DNA of 64,000 bases from Pteria penguin (lineage: Eukaryota > Mollusca > Bivalvia > Pterioida > Pteriidae), in assembly GCA_035048485.1 (NCBI GenBank), contig CM068583.1, positions 21,675,341 through 21,739,340 on the forward strand. The letters are read 5' to 3'. The translations under genes were made by a program, and so were the position numbers. How positions within the stretch are numbered: position 1 is the stretch's first letter; every line of letters starts with the position of its first letter. Below, one piece after another: positions 46,880 through 61,005 of this stretch. The notes under the pieces were generated by a model. The model ran no database searches. It was not told the DNA's origin and saw nothing but the letters and a program-made list of their open reading frames with translations.

Positions 46880-48515
46880 AAGGACACAATCATTGATGGA
46901 AGGATCTAATATAAGAAGTCAATAATGGAATCTATATTGACACATTAGTAAGTAACGCGATTCTGTCGCATAGATCCATAGGATTTTTAAGAACAAAAAG
47001 AAATTCAATAAGTTGTATCAAATTTAATGAAGGTACGTCCTTGTCTTAATAATGGGAACAGATGTGGAATTTCTCACAAATTATAGTTGAAGGATGTAGT
47101 GTTTGTTTACATACTGCTAAAAGTTCAATAAGTTTTTGTGTTACTATTGTTCTATATGAGAAAATATGTTATGTTCGTGTTCGAATCTCACAAGTGAGCA
47201 TTTGAGATCACAGTTAAATCAGAGGTCCTTCTCCGGATCATATTCACTCTCAGACAAGATCCTGTAGACCAAATAGGTATACTTTCCACTTTTGTTCAAT
47301 TTCAGAAGAGATGAAATATTCAGAAAGTTAAAATATTAAAACACCGAAATTGCATTTTAATCCTTAGGTAAAGTTTAATAGGATAATCTATAATGTAAAA
47401 TGCATATCAAACTATGCAAAGAAAGGATATGACTTTATGTAAGATTATTTCATGTTATCAAATTCTTAATCTAGGAATGCATTGTATTAGATCATATTGT
47501 ACATATTCTGGAATGAATTTTGTTTGAACCAACCTAACCATTTTCGAAAAAAAAAACAAAAAAAAAAACCAAAAAGGGGGGGGGGGGCACATGTTAAAGT
47601 CGAGTATTAACCAAACTACTCAGCCATTTTGGCTGCCAAATCTGTAGTTTTACTCATACGTGTGTCGAAAAAAGAAATTCCGCTCCTTTTTGATCCGCCA
47701 CTGGTTGTTATTAAAGTATATTTTAAGAATGGTAAGTTATAAATACAATGTATGTTATAAAACAGTAGTAATACATTATAGAAAACATATACCTTGTTTA
47801 GATTTCAATACTTTTTAAAAGATTGTTCTATAGATTCTAACACAATTTACTATTTCATTAAATAATCAAAACTCTTTCTTCATTATTTAATGTCATTTAG
47901 GTATTACTTTGTATCATTTTCGCATTTTTGACATCAGATACAGGTTATCACTGCTAAGACATAATAATTTTATATCAAATATACAATGATTTATTCAAAC
48001 TGAACAGCTGGTTACAACCCACGAGTGTTCGTGTATCACGGACACTTGATGTTTAGATCAGCGTGTATGGTATACTAGGAAATATAATAAAGAATATTCA
48101 TATAGAAATGTTTGTTTGATTGACCCTTGGGGTTCATTCACAAACGCCGAGATGATCCAGAAAAGTGACTTTGCATGAGGTATACTCCTCGTGATTTATC
48201 TGAAGTTCCTGAGTAAAATCTTATTTTTCGATCTTTTGTTTTAGTACGATTATTGCCTAAAGTATATATAAAAATAATTAAGAATATTTCATATCTGCAT
48301 GCTTCTTTAATCAAATAAAATGCTGATATTTATATATTTACAATAATATTTATAATATATGACAGAAAATACATTAAGAATTGTTCGGATCTCTTCTCAT
48401 TAAAGTAAAACTCAAAGCGGACGCGTATAGCTTATGAACCCCATTGTTTTACGTTTCGATTAGCTGATTAATCAATAACGTTGTAGGTTCAAAAGAGGAA
48501 AGTAATAGGTATCAA
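46880..48515. other. Intergenic; one MITE-like fragment, no gene seen
   Basis: Includes a fragment at about 47573-47703 ending TGATCCGCCACTG, with AACTACTCAGCCATTTTGGC inside, related to the element at 60107. The rest is AT-rich without signal. Confidence 0.45.
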
Positions 48516-48517
48516 TC

Positions 48518-48640
48518 CAGTGGCAGATTTAAAGGGGAGGGGGGTTGTTGCATGGTCCCTTTTTTCGCCACAAGTATGAGTAAAACTTCAGATTTGCCAC
48601 CCAAAATGGCCGAGTATTTTGGCTAATACTTAACTTTCAC
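48518..48640. mobile_element. CAGTGGCGGATCC-type MITE-like element, one end preserved
   Basis: Starts CAGTGGCAGATTTAAAGGGG. The interior reads CCCAAAATGGCCGAGTATTTT, shared with 29765. The second end is not recognisable. Confidence 0.5.
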
Positions 48641-48814
48641 AATACACTTGATAAGTTACAGAAAAGTTATATTGATAAGATCGGATACATCAGTCTTTAC
48701 AGTATCTTCCGCCACTTAACCAATAAAAGTTCTTCATAAATGTTGTTGTGATCGTCATTCTCCGATAAGCTAGTAAAACGGGTCACTCTTTTTACAACTC
48801 CAATTTTGCACATA

Positions 48815-49072
48815 GCTTTGATGGATGTTTAGGCTTTGATGGATGTTTAGGCTTTAATGGATGTTTAGGCTTTGATGGATGTTAAGGCTTTGATGGATGT
48901 TAAGGCTTTGATGGATGTTTAGACTTTAATGGATGTTTAGGCTTTAATGGATGTTTAGGCTTTGATGGATGTTAAGGCTTTGATGGGTGTTTAGGCTTTG
49001 ATGGATGTTTAGGCTTTGATAGATGTTAAGGCTTTGATGGATGTTTAGGATTTGATGGATGTTTAGACTTTG
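48815..49072. repeat. 18-bp tandem repeat, about 14 copies
   Basis: Unit TTTGATGGATGTTTAGGC with TTTAATGG and GTTAAGGC variants. Not open as a protein in a way that suggests use. Confidence 0.93.
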
Positions 49073-49139
49073 TTTTAGCCGTAGAAATTCTCCTGTTACA
49101 GAGCTGTAAGCTTTCGACAATTTTTCAGATATATCAAGA

Positions 49140-49240
49140 TATGGGAGCAGGAGGTAACCAGCCTCTCAAACATAGTGGCGCAATCCGGGAATCGAACCCG
49201 GATCGTCAGCACTGCAAGTCAAACGCTTATGGTGTAAGAT
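49140..49240 (-). mobile_element. Family B SINE fragment
   Basis: The minus strand reads GGTTCGATTCCCGGATTGCG and a body GAGAGGCTGGTTACCTCC. The tail is missing. Confidence 0.7.
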
Positions 49241-49249
49241 AGCACCACT

Positions 49250-50550
49250 GCAGGATTATATCACTTTTATGGTGATATCCAGTGTTTAGTGGTCGAGGAT
49301 AGTGCCAAGAGTACCTAGAAAAATGAAACTGATCGTCCGAAGATACATTGACATTATAACCACTACACCAAGCCTGTTCCAAAGTACTAAACCTATGGAT
49401 CTTAATACTGTATGAAGGATTTCGCTTTTGTCAAGTGGATCATGGTCAGGTTATGTAGAACATCAATGTACCTGCTCTAGGTTTCTTCTTGCAGCAAACC
49501 GTTCCCCTGGCCCTTACCATAGTATTGAGAAAATCCTACCGTGGCGTTAGCCATGGACATGTATACTCTACCACCTTCTATGATGAAATATGATATGACA
49601 TTTTACGAAGATTATCTATGATTGACTTAGATTTTCGTAAAATCGTTCATAAATATTGAGTGACGTTTGTTACTAAATTTGACCGTCTTAAGTCGGTATT
49701 GTAACTGTAGCACAATCGAATATTTTTGTAGTGTCGTGTTCTGTGTTTATTTGACTATAATCATGTTTTATGTGCATGCCCATGGTAATTTGTATTATAC
49801 AGCTTGGTCAGACGTCTTCTGTCCTATCCTTTATATAGTCCTTGACTTCAAATTTAGATACACTTCTACCAATATTGTGCCTTGACTACAAACATTAGTT
49901 TTTTTTTTTCATTTTAAAGTCAACATTTGGTAATAATAACAATTTTCTGTCTTTGGATATAACAACTATGAAGAAACTCGATCCAAAAATCGGTCATTTC
50001 CGTAAAGTAACTCTCTGAGTTATCCATCATACACACATATGACTCCTTGACTGAAAAAAGAATATTTCATTACAATGAATATATAAGATGTCTTATCCAA
50101 TAAATTCTGGTTTGGGGGGTTTGTGTCATGATACTGCACTTTGGCGGGTTTATCAGCCCAAACCTTTACTTGTGACGCAAAACATGATGTTAATTTTTAT
50201 GATGAATATTTTTGCGTCTTATTAGCTATTAGCTGTTGTATGATATATGTCATGTTTAATATTATATTTGATAATTAAATTGTTTAAGAACATTACGTCA
50301 TTTATATTAAATGGTATTTTCACTCAATTTATGTCGTCTGTTATGTTTTACCACTGAACCATAAATTCTATATTTTCAAGTATATTCACTGCTATCCAGC
50401 TAGATCCAATAGATATGTCAATGCTTTATACTTATATTTTGACGAGAAATAAGAGTTTTAATTGTCATTTGATATCGCATTCAGTACCTCTGTATTTACT
50501 CGTAACATATAATTCACATTACTGAGTGAAAAAAAATTGTACATTTTTCT
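49250..50550. other. Intergenic; no gene seen
   Basis: AT-rich with no coding or repeat signal I can name. Confidence 0.4.
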
Positions 50551-50554
50551 AAAA

Positions 50555-50870
50555 CTAAGGAGTATCTCTAAAATAAATAGCTCTGTCCTTAGATGGGTTA
50601 TTTGGCTTTAACTTTAAGGTCAGTTTGGTATAGAGTTTGCACTTCAAATATCTACACTTTCGATTTCCATAGTTTAGGCCCTTAGCATCACTGCAGACAT
50701 AAGTTGTCGAAATGCGCATATGGTGCACCATAATTTATACTCGTATCTATGTCCTGATGTTCATGGTAATGGCGGACAGTAATAATATGCCATATCGTAC
50801 TTTCGTGTTGATTACAAAAATCCGCCAAATGGTGTCTTTCTACAAAGCCAAAAACTAATTTGTTTTTCAT
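50555..50870. repeat. Degenerate dispersed repeat unit, isolated copy
   Basis: Phrases AAACTAAGGAGTATCTC, AGCTCTGTCCTTAGAT, TTAGCATCACTGCAGACATA and AATGCGCATATGGTGCACCA are shared in the same order with the copies at 59575, 59985 and 60975. Confidence 0.65.
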
Positions 50871-51277
50871 GATTTAAACCAATTTCTTGAGAGTTTTTAG
50901 TTTATTGAAATTTATCTACGACTGGAAAGTAGAGCCATTTAATTATGATTATAGATGAAGTTTCCTCTGTAGAACAAAAACAAAGGAGGCTTCCTGATTT
51001 GTTCCCTGGTTCTTTTTTTAAGATGTCCTGGCACACATGGAGACATGCTTGCATACACATTGAGGTCGTTATGAACAATTTTTAAAGTCAATTTTCATAA
51101 TATTCAGATTTACTTGCATAAGTATGTGAGTTGAAAGTCTATTACAACTTGTAGACATCTACTATGTAGGGAAGGATGGATATCTATTTGATTATTCCTG
51201 ATTACATTTTTTCATGGTTAGCGTGAAGACAGATACAGTCAACCAGTCAGATGTCCTCCATTCACTCTCTAAGACCC

Positions 51278-51512
51278 CCCGAAACCTCCCCCCCCCCAAA
51301 AAAAACCCCCAAAACAAACAAACAACACCCCCCCAAAAAAAACCCCCCAAACCAAACCCCCACCCAAAAAAACCCCCAAAGAACCAACACCCCCCCTCCA
51401 AAAAAAAAACCAAAACAAAACAAAACAAAAAACAAAACAAAACAAAAAAAACAAAACAAAAAACAAAAAACAAACAAACAACACTCCAACACAACTCCCC
51501 CCCCCACCAATG
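51278..51512. repeat. C/A-rich low-complexity block (G-runs on minus strand)
   Basis: Alternating runs of C (5-8) and A, then CAAAA repeats. The minus strand has many G5-G8 runs at short spacing, a G-quadruplex-capable pattern. Overlapping ORFs on both strands are composition artefacts. Confidence 0.85.
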
Positions 51513-52289
51513 TATAGCACTATGTTAATTGACAGTTAAAGATAATGATGATAATGATAACGGTGAACATTATGCCCTTTAGTAAGTGTATTAAGGTCAT
51601 TATATCATATGCCATATAAGTATCAATTTGTTCTTTGTTATCGGTATGTTGCTATTTCCTTATTCGATAACTTATGTTATGAAGAATTTCATCATGGCTA
51701 CTTATTATTTTATGACATCTATTTCTCGAGTTTCAAATATTGCAGTAAGTGGTGTCGCAATTGTATGTTGTACCTGTATAAGACAAAGTAATAAGTAACC
51801 ATTATGAACATTCCTCATAACATAAGTTAATATATGGAAAATAAGCAAAAGGTTCTATATCATTATATAATGAGTCATGGCATATAATAAAATGCATATA
51901 TACCTTTTGGTCACTCTGTGTCGATTACTTTGTTCCTTTTCACTACATATGGAGGATATCAGTTACTCATCCCATGATTGTACATGTTAATTGACCGTCC
52001 CAAGTGAGACCTATGTCATCGAATATTTCTGTGACATATGCGTGCTTACAGCTTTTTCTATCTTTTGTTTGCTTTACATCGCTTTAATACTACTGTGAAA
52101 TTAAGTCAAATACCTCCCATCCTTGTTAATTATCTAATATATATTATTGATATTTTATGACATATGGCAAGTTTCCTATATGCTCAGAATACTTCCTGTA
52201 ACATGATGCAAGAGTAACGTGTTTATGATATTAAAGAATGATAAAATATATTAAAATCTTATTAATGTAAGAATTGCTTGTCCGTTTGT

Positions 52290-52590
52290 TTATTTGCTTG
52301 TTTTTACGTCATGCCAATGTTATATCACTCACATGGTGAGGTCTTCTGTCCACATTGTACGTAGATTTAAATCCATGCAAGGGATCAACCCAAAGCATTG
52401 AGGGATCTTTCACATGCAAACGTATACTGTGTCACAGATATAAATTGTTACGGACCCATCCGACAAACGTATACTGTGTCACAGACATAAATTGTTACGG
52501 TCCCATCCGACGGACAAGATACCAGAGAGTCACTGGAGGGGCTCAGACATGGAACCTCTCACTCAAGAGTCAAGCTCGCTACAGACTAAT
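52290..52590 (-). mobile_element. Decayed family A SINE with internal 48-bp duplication
   Basis: It keeps TTTTTACGTCATGCCAATG, TCACATGGTGAGGTC and GCATTGAGGGATCTTTCAC in the order of the SINE body. Inside, CGTATACTGTGTCACAGA followed by ATAAATTGTTACGG and CCCATCCGAC occurs twice in tandem (about 52419 and 52467). Confidence 0.6.
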
Positions 52591-52599
52591 CTACGCTGG

Positions 52600-55000
52600 C
52601 CATAGTAATATACAGAATAATACCAACACAATGTTCAATGATTTAATTTATTTCGAACGCAAATGTTTGACAGCAAATGTGTATTTGAACATGTTTGAAT
52701 ACAATCTATGGACGAGTCTAGTTGAATTGAAGACTACTATACAAAGTAGAGGCACGCCGGTAGTGTTCTTATACGGTACCTGCGGCACCACTACTTAACA
52801 TTGTAGTCAATCGTGATATATTCCAAGGGGAACAACTCTCTACCATGTTATGATTAACCGATCAGTACTAAATTATCACAGAAACAAACTGGTAAGAACT
52901 AAAACCCGTAATTTCATCAATGCACTGCTTGGTGAGGCTACCAAAGAGCAGAAGATTGAAATAACTGAACGGAGCGTGTTCGATTAAGCAATTTGATAAA
53001 GGTTGTCATAAATGTTGTAATGTAATTCCCTATTTATTTAATGTAATATGTTGTCAACAACATGTTACAATGTGTTATGCAATTGTTCCACTGGTGTTAT
53101 AAATGCATTCGAACACACTCTATAAACTCATATTGAACATAGAGAACAAATGAATCAATTCATACAAAACCAGGGTAAAGCTATGAAATTGACAAAATAA
53201 ATCCCTTTAATTCAAACATTTCGACAAACATGACGACAGAATCTGACCACACTAATAACCATTTTCCACTAAATCTAATACAAGTTTGCTATCTAATGCT
53301 AGAAGGATTATGCTAAAAATGAGATATAAGGGAAGAAATCAAATGTTGACAATTTTGTGATTTTTCCGGTTTGTATGATTACCTTGCATTGATGGCGTAT
53401 GTCAAAACATTTTAATTTTGGTACAAATAATCTTAAATGCTTATCATATATGACTGCCTACAAATTTTGTATTTATAAGAAAATCACGATTATCTTCTGA
53501 ATATCGTATTGAATGAAAATCATAACTACCCTAATTTTAGTAAAGTATAGATGAATTCATTTTTATGTTATTTTTATCTTACATCTTTGTATAACTGAGT
53601 GCGGAGGGTTCATCATTAGTGTGATTATACCACTTTTCTAATTTCATTTTGCTGTGACTTTTTTTATTAGGTGTTAGACCTGTTACTTTTGCGTCTGCAG
53701 AGGAGGAATATCTCTGTCTATTGTATGTTATAGCATTTACGGCGGGTGTTCTATCCAACAGGAGACATTTACTTCTACACCTTATCTTTCTTCTGGTTTG
53801 CAGGGTTCAATAAATGACCACTGAAGTGTGTTTTTATGCGCGCCACCGTGAAATTGCTACTGCTCCATTTGTTATGTACTGAATTCGAAAAAAAAAAGAA
53901 ATACTGATCCAAATGTGTTCACGGTTTTAGAATATGAATTTATTATTGGTACATTTTCTACCATAATTTATTATGAAAAAAGTTGAATAAAAGAGTATAT
54001 TTACGATTGATATGAAATGTCATGCGTAAGGCCTTGTTGCCCACCCCCCCCCCCCCCCGGGCCGCAATGATTTTCATTGGTCCTTTACCTTTTGCTGCCC
54101 AGACACTGACTAAAATTACATAGATGAATATGTCATAAGTGTCTCGAAAGGCAATGTGTTAATAATTTGCCCCGTGAAAAATAGAGACAGTACAATATTT
54201 TATAACTTATAGATCCGAATCTATATATGTAAATCGAAGGCATACGAAGAAGGGACATATGGATTACATAAATAGAAAAACAAATTTTATTTGGAAGCAT
54301 TAGTCGTTTTCGATAAGATAAATTTGTACGTAATTTCGTACATATATATTTCATGCTATTTTCGTCCAAATCATATTAACAAAGCGATTGCTAAATAGCA
54401 ATGGCACAGTGTAAACAGATTAAATAGAAAGTTACATCAACCCGAAAATAAGTATGTCAAACAGCACGCCGAAAGTGTACTGTAAATGATGAGACTGACA
54501 CTTACATTGTACATCACCCAAAGATTGCAGCATAGTGCTCAGCTGTTGTATGATGTAGAAATAAGACATGCAATTTAGAAAATAGTGTAATGCAACATAT
54601 GTGAAGATCAGAATATGAACATGAATTTACAAGATGATGTGAAGTTACCAGAAGACGTGATGATCACTCCGAGTTCATGATCGTCACAACGAGCATTATA
54701 AGACAATGGAATGCCCATTATAACGGTCACAAAATCGGAAAGGTCAAAATTCGGGATTAATGAGTGATTCTGAAACTATGGCTGTGTCAAATCTGTGTGT
54801 CCATGGAAATCTGTAACAGGAAAATTATCTGTTGTCAAATTGCGAAATAGTTCTATAATAGTTACAAATGTTATTGACAGTTATAATATATTTATTGCTG
54901 CCATTGTTATACTTTTACTATAAAGTATGTTATTATCTCTTAAAGAAAGTATAATGTATGCTGGTAAGTAGTATAATTTCTATTACATTATAATGATAAC
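52600..55000. other. Intergenic; no gene seen
   Basis: AT-rich. It holds a fragment at 53745-53800 (GGCGGGTGTTCTATCCAACA) of the repeat also at 25870 and a poly-C run at 54043-54058. No supported ORF. Confidence 0.4.
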
Positions 55001-55013
55001 CTCAAGCAAAATT

Positions 55014-55188
55014 CAGGGGCAGGCGTGGTGTAGTAGTTAAACGCTTGGCTTCCGGCGCCGACGATCCGGGTTCGATTCCCGGGTTGCGCCACTATGTTTA
55101 AGAGGTTGGTAACCTCCTGCTCCATGTCGCGATATAACTGAAATATTGTTGAAAGCGACGTAAAACACCAATTAACCAACCAACCAAT
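55014..55188 (+). mobile_element. Family B SINE, full length
   Basis: Complete head, body and tail. An 11-bp target-site duplication CAAGCAAAATT lies at 55003-55013 and 55189-55199. Confidence 0.92.
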
Positions 55189-55199
55189 CAAGCAAAATT

Positions 55200-58100
55200 T
55201 AACTTTATAAACCTTATAGGTCTATTGGCTATAAAACCTCCCACTATTAAACTATTAATCATACCAATAATTCATCCATATCTCAATGTCCATGATATCA
55301 TAAAAATGGCACAATTTTAATAAAATCTGCTTTGACACGTATTATGGTAAGTATTACATATATAAAACATATCTTACTTGAATATAAATGATGTAAGAAA
55401 CGACGGCATTCATGCATACCTCCAACAATGAGAAGACAGACAGAAGTAATCGTCGTCTATTGGAAGGCAACAATCGACACAGAAATATTGATTCCGGATT
55501 CAGTCATTGAGGTCAGTTCCATGTATGACTGGCTTCACAAAAGATAACTAGATATGTTCGTCTAGAATAACGGTGAATTTATTACAAAAATGAAATATTA
55601 TTTGTTCAATGATAATTTTGACAAGAGTTATAATATTCAATTATAATTCAATATTGAGTAAGATATAAAAACACATGTGTTATTCATAAAAAGGAAATCA
55701 ATATTGATATACGTATAAAATACGTATATAAAGTGCTTTTCAATAAAACCATAAAGTGTCTTTCAAAATGGGGCGTGAAAAACATGTCGTTTACATGAAA
55801 ACAAGGCCTACGTATGTATATTGAAAGATTCGGTTTCACAGTGTACTTTAGCGTACTTTATATTGCTTCCAATTTTCCCAGGCCATATCCTTCTACGTTT
55901 GACTTCCTTTACATGTTTTATTCCAGATATCTTTTCAAAAAAGGACTGATAGAGTACCATTCCGGTATATTAAAAAAAATAAAATTATGTTCATTATATT
56001 TGACTCTTTTTAATTACAACATAGCCTCGTGTCAAAAACACAATATAAAATAACATCGAAATAAAAATGCAAATACAAAATAATGATATTAACAAAAATA
56101 TATATCATGACACTACCTTACGTATGATTCTGTTGTATTATTAGACGGAATGGCACATTTCATAGCAATAAATTGCAGTTCCATGTATTAAACATGCAAT
56201 CATACACATAGTTATACCACAATACAGTTATAAATTGCGACTAAGCTCAGAAAAATCGATAATTCCTGAGCGGTGAGGGGCTGTACAATGTGATGTAGAC
56301 TTTGTAAGTGGCGACACCTGTCAATTTATTTCAATTGATGCAACAGGTGGTTTATGCATGGCAGGATCCACCTAGTATCCTTTATAACTATGATGGCGAT
56401 AACAAGAACAACGTCTATGTCTGTGTTGTTAGCATACATTGTCAAGTCGGGGAAATCGAGCTTTTTGACTTGTATTATCAAATAATGAATCAACCCCACA
56501 AATGATTTGCGTTTTCCATTCATACGTATGTGGAATGTGTAAGTGAAGGTGGGGTTTCTACTATCATATATTTCTAAACAAAATTGTTGATGGGATTAAA
56601 TATCATTGCTGAAACGGGGAGTTCACCCTTCATACTTCTTCTCTAATTTGGGAATTTTCTTGTGTAAATCAAGAACATCCAAAACAGAAATACTTAAAAA
56701 AAATCAAATAAATGAATAAATCAAGAATTTCATAAAGTTAAAAAATGGTGAAAGTAGCGCTCATGGGATCCTTGCTCACATTTTTGACTAAATAGATGTG
56801 AAACAAAATTAATACAAAACATGACCAATTCCAGTATGATCGCCTCTTGATATCCTAACTCTACCACGTACTGACAATCAACTACGTTTGCATACATTAC
56901 ATTGATATCTAGATTACAATATTATCATAAATTGTTTTCATATCCGCATGTAACTACCGTTCAAATTACCGCTGTGAATACCATCACGTCATCGAAATAT
57001 CGATGGCATTCTATATTAAAATGGAGTCATTTAATGTTAATGGTGTAATAGTTTGTATAATTCATTCTACGGCGTTGTACCATTGTGGGCGAACTATGCA
57101 TCCTTACCACTGTCGTCCAATGGCTGTATGCTACGTGTCATTCTATGAAGTTATGGATAATTTATCACGATAAGGAGGGGTCTCACTACGATAAATTACG
57201 TCTTTATGCTCATGTATAGCGCTAGCATTAACAAATATACCCTTAGAACACTTTAGAAAAGTATATCCTAGTATTAAAGGACTACTAGAGTTAGCTCGTG
57301 TTGTTTTAACATGATCACAAGTGCAAGAAAAACTTTTATGTCTCTTTTCTTTACTAATTTGATTTTTTCAATGATTTAATGGACGAGAAACAAAGAACTC
57401 CTCTGTCCCAAATCAACGTTTTAGATACGCTGAATTTCATTTCCATACATGACTACGGCAGTAGAAGTTCAACTACTTACAAATGTTGGCTCATAGATAT
57501 CACCGTATTAGTTTGGTCAATTTCAAAATAACAACAATCAAAAATGATGATGCATAAATCAGTTATAAGGAGTTCTTTTAAAGTAAAAAACGAAGAGGTA
57601 CCGAAGGGTAAACCATATCTCATAGTCCATGGAATAAAGGGGACAATATCGTGTTTAGTGTCATATTCAGACAAATGCGAACCCCAATAAAATCGAGGTG
57701 AGACCAGGTGCCCAGGAGGAGTAAGCGCCCCCCTGGTTGCATGCAACATCCGCCCCAAAAGTCCTGCAATAACCTTTCAAATCGAGGAGGTAAATACATA
57801 AATATACACGGATGAACATACGAAGGAGACAGGAACACGAAGTCAAATTTCCCATTCAAGGAGATAACAAACTTAATAAGTCAAAATATAAATATAGGAG
57901 ATTATTTTCTTGTAATTATTCTAATTTCAATTTTTATTATTTTCTTATATTTATTCTAATTTCAATTTTTATTCTATTTTCAGTTTCTAGTAAATGATTT
58001 CGTAGTTTCCTTTTCGATTATTGGAATTCATCATGCAGTTTTGACAGATTTGTCGTCCTTTCTTCCAGATCCAGTACATACATACCGAACTCACCACGCC

Positions 58101-59570
58101 GAGAAACAACATTTTCTGTATCATTGGTAGAATACATGTAGCCAATATTTCATATGAATATGATTTCTTACTCGACTTTCTTTGATATCCGTAGCTTTAT
58201 TGGATAAATGTGTGAATGGAATCAATAAAGATAAGCATTGAACTAAATACTAGTAACTCGATGAGTAAGTGGACTTCAATATATTTCTTATTAGTCGGTC
58301 ATTAGTATTTTATTAAAATACAAAATCGTTGTTATGCTGTTAAAGCATCGGATTAATACGGGTCAAACAAACAAACAATAGTCATTCAGTTGGTATAGAT
58401 AACGAGTCGACATTCTCACTCACCGTGAAATAAAAATAGATAAAAACAACCCACTTAAGAGGTCATGATATCATGATATCACTAATAGAAACCAATCAAA
58501 GTAAAAAATATATAAACGAGAAGTAAGTGAAGCTAACAATGCTGACCTTGTGGAAGGAAACTAAGGTTTTTGGCTCGTAGAGGTCACGACTAAGAGCCAG
58601 TACAGGGGTAACTCTCTAGAAAGATTTAGATAAAGTTCGTCAGAATTCATAGTAAGTATGCAAGGCTCAAGGAAAATCTGAATAAGACGGTGTGAAAAGG
58701 TATATTAAATGAAATCGAATCAGGAATCTTGGGATTATGTTTGATTTGATTTGATGCTATGTGCTGTACAGATATATGTAATCAACCATTGCGTGAAACA
58801 TGTAGATACAAGTCTTCTCTCAAAAAGATTTTCGTTTAAGAACATTTTAGTGAAGGTTATATATCACATCTTAATTTACAAATCATTGTGTTTGCTACAT
58901 ATAATAATACAGATACTATTCTTTCATTCATCGGTATAATGGTTGTACATTAATCTTATACTCTAAACTTAAGTATAGCTTACAACATTCGCTTATGTCA
59001 TTAGTCACCGTCATGGTCTGTTATACGTAGTGTTGCATTCGATTTAAGTTCCAGTAGAATTGGTTCAATAACAACTTACGGTCCTCAACAAAATTTCTCT
59101 ATTCCTTTCATGTTTTTAAAATGCAAACAGCGCTTTGCTCCAATCGAGTATCTAACCCATCCAAAACCGTACCCGGAGACGCCCAGAATGAAATTTTCGA
59201 TATTCAACCTACTTTCATGTTTCTACACGCTCAAATTCAATGTGTGGATGTGGATTTTATACATGTATATTGCCCTGAACTTAATTCATCCCTTTCGTTA
59301 ATGGTCTATATATACATTCGTAAATATATCAGTGTCATAATGAAGTATCAATAGAATAATACCATGCATGAAACCAAGAAACTACGTCTGTATACATGTA
59401 AATAGATGTCTAGAAAAGTACTGTGGATGTGCAATTTGATTTCAATTTAAATGGGTTTCTAATTTCATTTTCTATTTGTTTTATTTTTGCTGATTTTGTC
59501 ACCTTTCGGGTCACGATATTGGACTACTGCGTTGGTTTTGCCTATCGTCTTATTATATAAACATTTTTCA
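55200..59570. other. Intergenic; no gene seen
   Basis: Long AT-rich stretch. A fragment at 57690-57760 (GTGAGACCAGGTGCCCAGG) matches one at 62680-62700. The ORFs at about 56308-56523 (both strands open) and 57477-57859 show no domain or splice context; I do not call them. Confidence 0.4.
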
Positions 59571-59718
59571 CTTCAATAACAAGAAGTATCTCCCTCATGC
59601 ATAGCTCTGTACTTTAGGTTGTTTCTTTGGCTCACTTTTTCGGCCACTATTCAGGTATCTATATACCATTAGAATTCCAGTCATTCGGCCATGAGCATCA
59701 GTTGTTGAAATGAGCATC

Positions 59719-59840
59719 TGGGTGCCGTTTCACGAAGAGTCATACGTACGAAATTTTACGTAAGTACAAAAAATTCCTTAAGTCTCAAGGAATTTTTGTA
59801 CGTACGTAAAATGTCGCATGATTCCTCGTGAAACGGCCCA
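59719..59840. mobile_element. Foldback MITE-like element inserted in a repeat unit
   Basis: Long inverted arms: GTGCCGTTTCACGAAGAGTC pairs with the reverse complement of GATTCCTCGTGAAACGGCCC, continuing through TACGTACG / CGTACGTA and AAAAATTCCTT. It interrupts the unit's GCATCTGGTGCAC phrase, with CTGG on both sides as a likely 4-bp target-site duplication. Confidence 0.75.
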
Positions 59841-60106
59841 CTGGTGCACAGAACTATAGCGTATACATGTTCTTATATTTATTATAACCAGTAGGCAGGT
59901 GTCACAACTGGTGTACAGACAGGTCATTATGTCTATGCTTTCGCACTGATATGAAATATATACTTAAAATTTTCAGTCATGAAATTTTGGTAATCACTCT
60001 AAAACTAAGTAGTATCTCCCTTTGCACAGCTGTGTCCTTAGCTTGATTCTTTTGCTCAGTTTTGGCTACCTTGGTTTTACCTCTTCTCTTACAATACATG
60101 CATTTA

Positions 60107-60248
60107 CAGTAGCGGATCCAGAATTTCCGAAAGGGGGCACATGTGTATTAGCCAAACTATTCGGCCATTTTTTGTCCCAAATCTGGATTTTTACTTGTAA
60201 ATATGTGGTGAAAAGGGGGACCCGAGCCTCCCTCTAAATCCGCCACTG
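60107..60248. mobile_element. CAGTGGCGGATCC-type MITE-like element inserted in a repeat unit
   Basis: Ends CAGTAGCGGATCCAGAATTT and AAATCCGCCACTG. It separates ACAATACATGCATTTA from TATTATTAGAATTCCAATC, which are contiguous in the unit at 59575 (as CTATATACCATTAGAATTCC). Target-site duplication not clear. Confidence 0.7.
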
Positions 60249-61005
60249 TATTATTAGAATTCCAATCATTCGGTTATGAGCATCAGTGAAGAGACATCTG
60301 CTACACAGATATATAACATACATATGTCCTAATATTTATTTGACATTTTCATAATCAGGATCTACAATGCGCATTATGTTTTTCATTTGCAAAAGTCTTA
60401 TCATAAATAGTTTGTTTTGGGATATACAACATTGCTATTTAATTCGCGGAATAGTAAGTGATTTCTTTCACTAATCTCCTCCGATGTTCCAACATAAGTC
60501 ATTATTGGAATAATCCGTTCCATAATCTGCAGTCCAAATGACATCCATGTACAAAATATTAATATTTATGTACGGGTAAATTACGGAAAGCTGTCTCTTA
60601 ATGATAAAAACATAGTAAGCAATACAATACACTATAGTAAGCGGATTAATAAAAATCGTAGATTGAATTGACAGTGATTTCTTTCGATCCGAATTGGAGC
60701 ACACCTTCTATAGTTCTACTAGTAAATGTTACTTTAAATTCCATCACAGATGTTTTCCTTAGGCATAGTAATATTATACTATATTAGAAGAAAATTTATT
60801 GGTGACAAACGTTTCTTCTTCATATCAATACTTCGGATTCCTGTAGATTCTGCCTTGAGCATCACAGAAGAGACATAATTTGTACCCCGAATGTAATCAC
60901 AACTTTTTTCAAATTCTTTTGCAGTATACCAATATATATATTTCAAATTTACTGTGACAAAAGTTTGTAAATCATTCTAAACCTAGGGAGAAGCTCCCTA
61001 ATGCA

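Noticed and set aside
51192..51528. Overlapping ORFs of Phe/Gly/Cys or Pro/Lys/Asn composition
   Set aside because: Pure composition artefacts of the C/A block, open in many frames on both strands.
56308..56523. Two 65-codon ORFs on opposite strands
   Set aside because: No splice sites, signal peptide or domain. Mutual openness suggests chance or an unrecognised repeat.
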